Of a stretch of 64,000 bases of DNA, positions 57,884 to 64,000 are shown piece after piece; positions within the stretch are counted from its first letter, which is position 1, and every line of letters starts with the position of its first letter. Origin of the DNA: Candidatus Peribacteria bacterium RIFCSPHIGHO2_01_FULL_51_35 (GTDB lineage: Bacteria; Patescibacteriota; Gracilibacteria; Peribacterales; Peribacteraceae); contig MFXP01000016.1 of assembly GCA_001787535.1 (NCBI GenBank), positions 29,006 to 93,005 on the forward strand, read 5' to 3'. Under the pieces are notes generated by a model that was not told where the DNA came from, made no database searches, and saw only the letters and a program-made list of their open reading frames with translations. The position numbers and the translations under genes were made by a program.

Positions 57884-59217
57884 CATTGCAACCCCATCCT
57901 CTTCGCGCGCTCAATTCCTTTTTCTTCTCACCCGTCTCCGTGAGCGGATTCGCGCTCATGCGCATGGGATGGGCTGCCGTCGTTCTCTGGTACGGATTCG
58001 GCGAGCTGATGGACGTGATGCGCTATTTCAGCGATGCGGGCATCTTGCCTGCTGCGCTGGAACACTTGGCGGTGCGCGAAGAGTTCCGATTCACGCTTCT
58101 GGATGTCGTGCGCGACCCCGGCGACGTGCTTGCCCTCTATCTTCTCTTGATGGCGGCGACGGTCTGCATACTCGTGGGATTTTTTCCGCGGATCGCAACC
58201 GTGGTTGCCGTGCTTCTCCTCTTCTCTTTCCACGAGCGAAATCCCTTGGTACTGGGCGGCGGGGAAACGGTACTGCGACATGTCGGTTTGCTCTTGATGT
58301 TCGCGCCGGTTGGCCGAGGCTTTTCGCTGCGCAGACTCCGCATGCAATGGAAACAGTGGTGTATGAAGAAAACGTTGCCGCCTCCGAGAACGATACATGT
58401 TTGGCCGCAAAGATTGTTGCTCTGGCAATTGATCGTGATCTACGTGGCATCCGGGTGGGACAAACTGCTCGGCGACATGTGGCTGTCCGGCACGGCGGTG
58501 CAAGCGACGCTCTATCACAGTCACTTCGCGCGTTTTCCCGTATGGATGATGGATGTGCTCGCACCGCTTTCCCCTGTCTTCAGCTACGCAACGCTGCTCT
58601 TTGAATTCCTGTGGCTCTTGATGCTTCTGCCTTCCTCACTCCTTGCCTGCATTGGATTGCGTCACGGTGTCCTCAAGCGAACGCTGCTGGTCCTCGGGAT
58701 TTTCTTCCATGGCGGCATTTTTTTACTTCTCGATGTCGGTTCTTTCTCCGCAGCAATGCTCGTGGCGTACTTGGGCATTTTGACGGATGCGGATTTCCAC
58801 GCAGTGCGAGGATTTTTCAATGCACGATGGCTCGGCGGGAAAAAACCGTCGCGGCAGATCGCGGTGCTCTACGACACGTACTGCGGCCTCTGCACGCGGG
58901 CGATGTTCACGCTGCTGATACTGGATCATCTGCATCGACTCAAGCCTGTGGATTTCCACGATGAAGAACTCCGGAAAAAGATCGTGCCGGACATCACCTA
59001 TAAAGAATTGGATAAAGCCATTCATATTCGCTTCATACGCACCGGAAAAACACTGAAAGGATTCGAAGCGTTCCGCACACTGTCATGGCATCTGCCCGTG
59101 CTCATTCCCGTCGCCCCCTTTCTGTATCTTCCGGGCATCTCCCGCCTGGGACGGCGCGTGTACAAGCGCGTGGCTGCACGGCGGAAGAAGTGCAAGCATG
59201 AGAGCTGCAGTCTGTAG
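57880..59217 (+). CDS. HTTM membrane protein fused to a DCC thiol-disulfide domain
   Basis: A 445-residue protein. Residues 1-320 hold about eight membrane helices of the HTTM type (horizontally transferred transmembrane, related to the vitamin K-dependent gamma-carboxylase membrane domain), with RMGWAAVVLWYGFGELMDVMRYFSDAGILP and WQLIVIYVASGWDKLLGDMWLSGTAVQATL. Residues 325-430 are a DUF393/DCC domain, IAVLYDTYCGLCTRAMFTLLILD, with the CxxC pair of thiol-disulfide oxidoreductase-like proteins. Such fusions may couple membrane redox chemistry to a quinone. ATGA overlaps with the upstream gene. Confidence 0.82.
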   Translation: MTLQPHPLRALNSFFFSPVSVSGFALMRMGWAAVVLWYGFGELMDVMRYFSDAGILPAALEHLAVREEFRFTLLDVVRDPGDVLALYLLLMAATVCILVGFFPRIATVVAVLLLFSFHERNPLVLGGGETVLRHVGLLLMFAPVGRGFSLRRLRMQWKQWCMKKTLPPPRTIHVWPQRLLLWQLIVIYVASGWDKLLGDMWLSGTAVQATLYHSHFARFPVWMMDVLAPLSPVFSYATLLFEFLWLLMLLPSSLLACIGLRHGVLKRTLLVLGIFFHGGIFLLLDVGSFSAAMLVAYLGILTDADFHAVRGFFNARWLGGKKPSRQIAVLYDTYCGLCTRAMFTLLILDHLHRLKPVDFHDEELRKKIVPDITYKELDKAIHIRFIRTGKTLKGFEAFRTLSWHLPVLIPVAPFLYLPGISRLGRRVYKRVAARRKKCKHESCSL

Positions 59218-59275
59218 CTGCCAAGCTCAACGACGAACAGCAGATCATGGCATTTGTTTTCTGATAAAAGGGAAC

Positions 59276-60316
59276 CTATCCTTCGTTGCGCCACCGATAA
59301 TTGAACTCTCCCGGCACGGGCGTGAGGTTGCCGTGGTCGCACTTTCCGCAATCTTTCGTGACGCTCGTGCTTGCTTTGGGCTTGATCAGCTTGTCGAACT
59401 TTGGCGATCGGAAGATAAATTTTCCGTTGTGGATTTCCGTCGCTTCATAGCCGGCTTCGGCCATGGCATCTTGCGCATCGGAATGGGGATTGCCGCCATA
59501 GGAAAGCGGCGAGACGATCTCCGTCCAACCCCATTTGGCGACGCCATCCAGCATCATGCGGTCGTACGGCCCCACCGATATTTGTTCGCACATTTTCACC
59601 ATCACGCCCCACATGGCGTAGTTCGCGACCATGTCGACCCAACAACTGCCCGCGATCTGCACGGTCCGTGCACATGTTCCCTCCTTGCATCCCGGCGATG
59701 CCCACGTAATCACGTCGCCGTTGTAGAATTCGCGGATGTCCCAGCTGTCCGACGCGTACTGGATATCCACGATCGTCTCGCAGCGATTCTTCCGTTCTGT
59801 GTCATCCCACCCGTTCCAATCGTTCACCATTTTCTCCAGCACGCCGTGGTACTGCGAGGTCACGTCCGGTCCGCAGCAGGGTTTCTCGGCCGTGCAATTG
59901 CAGACGTCGTCGGGTTTGTGCCCGTAGCGATTGGCGGATGACGAAGACGAAGCAGGGAGCATCTTGTATGCAATGAAATCCGTCACTTCGCTCACCGTCG
60001 CAATGCCGCAGCCGTTGTGCCGTGCATCTACCCGGACATATCCGCCGATGGCAGTCTTGTCGCCGTGGTAATGCTGGTGGCCACAGGCATCGGGATTGCT
60101 GATACGTTCAAATTGCGCAACGGGATAGCAGTGATCATCTCCGGTGATCCGTGCAAGGTGCACTTTTTCTCCGGCACCCGGCGGAGGGTTGCCATTCAGG
60201 TCCGGCAGCACGAACACATCGTCCGTCCCTTCGCATTTGACGAGGGTTTTGTCCGCCTGCACGTCGCAAGAAGAGAGGAACATGGCCAAGGGCAGGAGGA
60301 GTGCAAGCCGCCGCAT
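59276..60316 (-). CDS. Cys-rich lipoprotein, unknown function
   Basis: A protein of about 346 residues with a lipobox (LLLPLAMFLSSC). The mature part has many Cys residues in scattered pairs (CNCTAEKPCCG, GCKEGTCART, KDCGKCDHGN), probably disulfide-bonded outside the membrane. A region with YASDSWDIREFYNGDVITWASPGC and WGWTEIVSPLSYGGNPHSDAQDAMAEAGY suggests a globular enzyme-like fold, but no family is recognised. TACAGT lies 7 nt before ATG 60316, so the longer frame is not used. Confidence 0.65.
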   Translation of the reverse strand: MRRLALLLPLAMFLSSCDVQADKTLVKCEGTDDVFVLPDLNGNPPPGAGEKVHLARITGDDHCYPVAQFERISNPDACGHQHYHGDKTAIGGYVRVDARHNGCGIATVSEVTDFIAYKMLPASSSSSANRYGHKPDDVCNCTAEKPCCGPDVTSQYHGVLEKMVNDWNGWDDTERKNRCETIVDIQYASDSWDIREFYNGDVITWASPGCKEGTCARTVQIAGSCWVDMVANYAMWGVMVKMCEQISVGPYDRMMLDGVAKWGWTEIVSPLSYGGNPHSDAQDAMAEAGYEATEIHNGKFIFRSPKFDKLIKPKASTSVTKDCGKCDHGNLTPVPGEFNYRWRNEG

Positions 60317-60432
60317 GGGCAGAACTGTACGCCTGTAAAAGCCCGCCGCAAGTACGCGCATTCATGCGTAAATCCCCTAGTTCTGGATCTCCAAAACCGT
60401 ATAATGCGTCGGCTGATGTTTTGATGTATTCC

Positions 60433-60560
60433 CCTGCCCGCCTCCGTCCCGCATGTGCGGGACTACGGTGGGCGAGAGTGCTCCATTACAATTGTTCATT
60501 CGGTTTCTGTCATCATTATTCCCTGCCCACCTACGCTCCTTCGGAGCTTCGGCGGGCGAG
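60433..60560. repeat. Two CCCTGCCC...GGGCGAG inverted repeats
   Basis: CCCTGCCCGCC...GGTGGGCGAG (60433-60477, with an inner GTCCCGCATGTGCGGGAC hairpin) and CCCTGCCCACC...GGCGGGCGAG (60522-60560, with an inner GCTCCTTCGGAGC hairpin) are two copies of one hairpin-within-inverted-repeat element. No gene is present between the lipoprotein and tRNA-Asn. Confidence 0.75.
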
Positions 60561-60607
60561 TAACTCTGTCATTATCGTTCTCTGTTCTTTCTTCTTCATT
60601 CCACCAT

Positions 60608-60682
60608 TCCCCTGTAGCTCAGCGGTAGAGCAGCTCGCTGTTAACGAGAAGGTCGCTGGTTCGAATCCAGCCGGGGGAGCCA
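60608..60682 (+). tRNA. tRNA-Asn (GTT anticodon)
   Basis: A complete 75-nt cloverleaf: TCCCCTG pairs with CGGGGGA (one wobble), D-arm AGCTCAGCGGTAGAGC, anticodon loop CTGTTAA giving GTT, T-arm GCTGGTTCGAATCCAGC, encoded CCA. Confidence 0.95.
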
Positions 60683-60694
60683 TCTGTGTAAAAT

Positions 60695-61252
60695 TTAGAC
60701 CCTGAGCAAGCCACGGAACCCTCGGATGGCATAGTACGATTCCGCACCGTTGTGATACACGAAGACAGTGTCGTAGCGACGATCGCAAAAGAGGGCGCCG
60801 CCGAGTTTTCGAATAGCGAAAGGTGTTTTCACCCAGCTCGATGTCTTCGTGTCGAACTCTCCCAGTGTCTGCAACTCTCGATAGTGTTCTTCCGTCAAAA
60901 TCTCGATGCCCATGTCCGCTGCCATATTCATAGCGCTATTTTTCGGTTTGTGTTCCTTTCTCGCATCCAGCGCTTCACGGTCGTAACAAACACTCCTGCG
61001 GCCTGCAGGACTTTCCGCTGAAGAATCTACGAAAACGAATTCATTCTTCTTTGTATCGAGATCCACAATATCCGGCTCACCGCCGGTTCTTTCCATTTCA
61101 TGGAGTGACCACAGTTTCTTAGCATTCGCTTCCAGCTTTGCTTGCACCTTCGCCCATGCAAGACCCTTGTGGCGGTTCATGTGTTTCTCAAAACGGGTTT
61201 TCAACGCATGGAGCAATTCTTCACGTTGCGCGGGTGGCAATTCCTTTTTCAT
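60695..61252 (-). CDS. DUF4256 protein
   Basis: A 185-residue soluble protein. LLHALKTRFEKHMNRHKGLAWAKVQAKLEANAKKLWSLHEMERTGGEPDIVD followed by CYDREALDARKEHKPKNSAMNMAADMGIEILTEEHYRELQTLGEFDTKTSSWVKTP is the full DUF4256 pattern, and length is normal. Function unknown. TAACAT lies 6 nt before the ATG. Confidence 0.88.
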   Translation of the reverse strand: MKKELPPAQREELLHALKTRFEKHMNRHKGLAWAKVQAKLEANAKKLWSLHEMERTGGEPDIVDLDTKKNEFVFVDSSAESPAGRRSVCYDREALDARKEHKPKNSAMNMAADMGIEILTEEHYRELQTLGEFDTKTSSWVKTPFAIRKLGGALFCDRRYDTVFVYHNGAESYYAIRGFRGLLRV

Positions 61253-61354
61253 ACTTTTATGTTACCTCTGTTGAATAGGCGTGTTAAGCGTATGGCCATA
61301 AAAAATCCTGATTCCATTGGCTCTGAATAAGACATTTTGATAGAATATTTTTCT

Positions 61355-62257
61355 ATGCAAAAAATCTACCCATGCCTCTGGTTCGACACGCAAGCGGAAG
61401 AAGCCGCGCAGTTTTATACGTCCGTCTTCAAAAATTCCAAAGTCGGGCAAGCTGCCCGCTACGACAGCGAAGGAGCAAAGGTTTCCGGACAACCGGAGGG
61501 ATCGGTCATGACCGTGGAATTTACAATCGAGGGGTACAACTTAACAGCACTCAATGGCGGACCCGTCTTCCGGTTCACTCCTGCAATCTCTTTTTTCGTG
61601 CACTGTGACACCAAGGAAGAAGTGGATGCTCTCTGGGAGAAATTGTCCAAGGGCGGAAAAGTGCTGATGGAATTGGAAGAGTATCCGTACAGCGATCGCT
61701 ACGGATGGCTGCAAGACAAGTACGGCGTCACATGGCAGATCATGCTCGTGAAAGAACCTATGAAGGAAAAGATCGTCCCCTGCTTGCTCTTTGTCGGTGA
61801 CAAATTTGGCAAGGCGGGAGAGGCGATTGATCTCTATCAATCTGTTTTTCCGGATTCCAAAGTGACGATGATGCAGAAGGCTCCGCCGGGTGAACCATAC
61901 AATAATCCAGATGCCGTGATGTACTCATCGTTCACGCTCTGCGGAGAAACTTTCACTGCGATGGATGGTCCCGGTGAACACAAGTACACATTCAACGAAG
62001 CCATTTCACTCATCGTGAATTGTGACACGCAAAAAGAAGTCGACCACTTTTGGAACAAGCTCACGAGCGACGGCGGAGAAGAAGTGCAGTGCGGATGGCT
62101 GAAGGACAAGTTCGGCGTCTCGTGGCAAATTGTTCCGACGGTTATGGAAAAGATGATGAGCGATAAGGATCCTGCGAAAACGAAACGCGTCATGGCTGCC
62201 ATGCTCCGGATGAAGAAATTGGATATCGCAACATTGAAGGAGGCGTATCATGGATGA
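61355..62257 (+). CDS. VOC-fold (PhnB-like) protein with two domains
   Basis: A 300-residue protein made of two PhnB-type glyoxalase-like domains (about 1-135 and 140-265). Each has PCLWFDTQAEEAAQFYTSVFKNSKV / PCLLFVGDKFGKAGEAIDLYQSVFPDSKV, a TALNGG / TAMDGP motif, and a closing YGWLQDKYGVTWQI / CGWLKDKFGVSWQIVP. Typical bacterial members are often single or tandem; substrate unknown. A helical tail follows (MAAMLRMKKLDIATLKEAY). TAGAAT lies 8 nt before ATG 61355. Confidence 0.88.
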   Translation: MQKIYPCLWFDTQAEEAAQFYTSVFKNSKVGQAARYDSEGAKVSGQPEGSVMTVEFTIEGYNLTALNGGPVFRFTPAISFFVHCDTKEEVDALWEKLSKGGKVLMELEEYPYSDRYGWLQDKYGVTWQIMLVKEPMKEKIVPCLLFVGDKFGKAGEAIDLYQSVFPDSKVTMMQKAPPGEPYNNPDAVMYSSFTLCGETFTAMDGPGEHKYTFNEAISLIVNCDTQKEVDHFWNKLTSDGGEEVQCGWLKDKFGVSWQIVPTVMEKMMSDKDPAKTKRVMAAMLRMKKLDIATLKEAYHG

Positions 62258-62275
62258 TATTTCCCCCATCTCTCC

Positions 62276-62503
62276 ATGGACATCTCTCATCTCCTTCTCC
62301 AATACCTCATCACCTTCGGTTGGGCGGTGACCGGAGCCGTATCGATGGCCGTTGCCCTGAGCATCCTCATTAAAATATTCTCCTGGATCAGCCCCATTGA
62401 TGAATGGAAAGAAGTCGCACGCGGCAATATGAGCATGGCAGTTGTGCTGGCTTCCGTCGTTCTCGGAACAGCCTTGGTCATCGGATTCACATTGATGTCT
62501 TGA
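62276..62503 (+). CDS. DUF350 membrane protein
   Basis: A 75-residue protein with two membrane helices (about 8-32 and 52-72). The pattern WISPIDEWKEVARGNMSMAVVLASVVLGTALVIGF is typical of DUF350 proteins. Function unknown. It starts 18 bp after the VOC gene and ends 4 bp before the next, so it is probably in an operon. Confidence 0.85.
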   Translation: MDISHLLLQYLITFGWAVTGAVSMAVALSILIKIFSWISPIDEWKEVARGNMSMAVVLASVVLGTALVIGFTLMS

Positions 62504-62507
62504 TGCC

Positions 62508-62879
62508 ATGAAAGCATCTCTCGTCTGCACATCGGCATTCATCGGTCTTTTGCTGATGTGTTCTTCCGCCCTCGCGCACTCCAGCGGCACGGATGCCTCC
62601 GGCTGTCATACCAAGAAAAAAACAGGAGAGTACCACTGCCACGGCGAGCCGACGCCGTTGGTGAAAGCTGCAAAGACGGAGGCAAAAACATCCGCGAAGA
62701 CCGCAGCAAAATCTTCAGCCGGTGGAATTGTATGTTCAAGCGACGTGTATAACTGTCCAAATTTTTCCACGCACGCAGAAGCACAACGCACTTTTGATGA
62801 GTGCTCCAAAATCACCGGACGCGATGTGCACAGATTGGATGGAGATAAAGACGGCGATGCGTGTGAAGATTTGCCGTAG
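62508..62879 (+). CDS. Exported protein with Excalibur calcium-binding domain
   Basis: A 123-residue secreted protein. Signal peptide (residues 1-23, ALA), then HSSGTDASGCHTKKKTGEYHCHGE, a Cys/His motif seen in YHYH-like small domains, an Ala/Lys-rich linker (about 53-70), and a C-terminal Excalibur domain (CSSDVYNCPNFSTHAEAQRTFDEC with DGDKDGDACEDLP), whose DxDxDG loop binds calcium. Surface or extracellular role is likely. Confidence 0.85.
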   Translation: MKASLVCTSAFIGLLLMCSSALAHSSGTDASGCHTKKKTGEYHCHGEPTPLVKAAKTEAKTSAKTAAKSSAGGIVCSSDVYNCPNFSTHAEAQRTFDECSKITGRDVHRLDGDKDGDACEDLP

Positions 62880-62882
62880 AGG

Positions 62883-63842
62883 TCAGGATATCGCCGGATA
62901 CCGCACGGCATCGAACACCGGTTCATGCGTGAACTCCTCCGACTCCGACCATTCTGATGCAGCATGCCACTCCTGCTTGATAGTCTTGAGCACCATGGAA
63001 GGGTCACTCATGAGGAACGAGAGATGTCCCCCGGGACAGAGAATGGCCTGCGAACGCGGAATCGGCCGCACGATGCGCCGCAAGCAGGAGAGCGGGACAA
63101 CGGAATCATCGCGGCCGTGCCAGAAAAGAACGCGGATATCTCCGGGGAAATCATGCAGGTTGAACCCCCAGTGGAAGTAGAGACACGCTTCCAGCAGCAG
63201 TCCCCTGCTTCCGCCCGGCTGGAGGAACACGCTTTGGTAATCGCTCCAGAGAATGCGCTGTATGTCGCTGCGCCAGAGCAAGTGTTCTCCCAGGTCGGAA
63301 GACCGCAGAAGCATGCGATAGAATGTCTGCGGATAGTTGCGACAGTAGGCAATGAAACCGGAGAGGAGGAACTGCGCAGTCACGGGATAACCGTGGCAGC
63401 CTTGCAAAAACAGTCGGCGGAACCATCGCAGTTGTTGGACGTTGTACAGAATGTTCATGGGACCAATGGCTCCGAACACGCCGACAATGCGCACTCTGTC
63501 CGGTGCGACATACGCAGTCGCCAAAGCAAAACACCCGCCGCCGGAGGCGCCGATGACGCCGAACGTGTCGATGTGCAATGCATCCGCAAGTTCCAGGATG
63601 TCCGCAGCATACTCGGTCATCGTCCGGAACTTGGAAGGTGACGAACGACCGATGCCGGGACGATTGGCGGCAATGATGCGAATTCCTTGGGTGCGCGCTG
63701 CCTTGTCCGCGAGCATTGCCTGATGGTGGGACCCTATGAAGCCGTGGAAAAAGAAGAGAGGATCACCCTCGGGATCGCCATATTCGGCGAATTCCATCAT
63801 TCGTCCATCCGTCAGCCGAAGGAGAGAGATTCGGTCACTCAT
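62883..63842 (-). CDS. Alpha/beta hydrolase
   Basis: A 319-residue protein starting MSDRISLLRLTDGRMMEFAEYG. It shows FFFHGFIGSHHQ (oxyanion region), RPGIGRSS, the nucleophile elbow GASGGGCFALATAY (Ser), WHGRDDSVVP (Asp) and GGHLSFL (His), a complete catalytic triad. No signal peptide. Substrate unknown. It converges with the Excalibur gene with 3 bp between them. Confidence 0.87.
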   Translation of the reverse strand: MSDRISLLRLTDGRMMEFAEYGDPEGDPLFFFHGFIGSHHQAMLADKAARTQGIRIIAANRPGIGRSSPSKFRTMTEYAADILELADALHIDTFGVIGASGGGCFALATAYVAPDRVRIVGVFGAIGPMNILYNVQQLRWFRRLFLQGCHGYPVTAQFLLSGFIAYCRNYPQTFYRMLLRSSDLGEHLLWRSDIQRILWSDYQSVFLQPGGSRGLLLEACLYFHWGFNLHDFPGDIRVLFWHGRDDSVVPLSCLRRIVRPIPRSQAILCPGGHLSFLMSDPSMVLKTIKQEWHAASEWSESEEFTHEPVFDAVRYPAIS

Positions 63843-63929
63843 ATGTCGGTATTGGCGACGCAGTCGCAAGCAAAAAATTACATTCCAGCGAACTATTTCT
63901 TTTTAAATTTTGGTCATTGATCGATGGTC

Positions 63930-64000
63930 TCAAGTTCCAAGTGCACCAGCGAGGTGCGAATGAAATATTTCTTTGGGCGATGCCCAGCCTAACACTTTGC
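63930..64000 (-). mobile_element. End of a second IS30 copy, truncated by the window edge
   Basis: TCAAGTTCCAAGTGCACCAG is the same inverted end as the IS30 at 48328-49368. Read on the minus strand it encodes KVLGWASPKEIFHSHLAG and ALGT-stop, the transposase C-terminus, differing at four of the last 22 residues from the first copy, so this is a diverged copy of the same family. The rest lies outside the window. Confidence 0.9.

Overview
The window reads as one chromosomal segment of a small-genome bacterium, most likely of the Candidate Phyla Radiation (Patescibacteria), possibly a Peregrinibacteria/Peribacteria-like lineage. This is inferred from a compact IleRS-class enzyme of archaeal/eukaryotic type, an unusually short AlaRS, DUF5667, Gmad2 and EF-Tu-domain-2-like proteins, S-layer-homology proteins with signal peptides, dense packing with convergent overlaps, and an apparent lack of Shine-Dalgarno sites. 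The code is standard bacterial (TGA, TAA and TAG all end genes). No lineage marker such as 16S rRNA is present, so the placement is not proven.

Layout. 1-7.5 kb: an AT-rich leftward defence operon (SNF2-type helicase, Type III-like Mod methylase, Res helicase/nuclease running off the left edge) plus a small nuclease-fold protein, next to tRNA-Gln. 7.6-16.4 kb: small membrane proteins, a DUF5667 protein, an ECF sigma factor, a Fur-family regulator with a ZIP metal transporter, a large SLH protein, tRNA-Arg and a GIY-YIG protein. 16.5-24.1 kb: a PPP-type phosphoesterase, an M20 peptidase, and riboflavin genes (ribAB, ribH, ribE) around a second SLH protein; ribE carries an in-frame DUF559 nuclease cassette. 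24.1-32.3 kb: zinc-ribbon protein, uvrA, thioredoxin-like protein, NUDIX, a methyltransferase-like protein and a Rel/SpoT homologue. 32.4-45.1 kb: a giant ileS with two histidine-phosphatase domains inserted, a free-standing DUF559 cassette, lipoproteins (dienelactone hydrolase, MsrB, Gmad2), an FAD oxidoreductase, a sulfotransferase-like protein, TrhO, and an XRE-DUF2975 pair. 45.2-52.8 kb: tmRNA, a trypsin-like pseudoprotease, a sigma-70 gene split by an IS30 element, and alaS. 52.8-64 kb: polytopic membrane proteins, a Trm11-like methylase, a four-helix-bundle cassette, an HTTM-DCC fusion, tRNA-Asn, a VOC protein, an Excalibur protein, an alpha/beta hydrolase, and the end of a second IS30 copy.

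Three themes stand out. First, protein-level insertions: two phosphatase domains in IleRS, a nuclease domain in riboflavin synthase, and short in-frame repeats in uvrA, alaS and a methylase. Second, several classes of small palindromic or inverted-repeat cassettes, some enclosing a single gene (DUF559 nuclease, four-helix bundle) and some empty. Third, many genes carry a TANNNT box 6-9 nt before the start codon, which suggests leaderless mRNAs are common. The best candidates for undescribed biology are the IleRS-double phosphatase fusion and the DUF559 cassettes with matching hairpin-bearing inverted ends.
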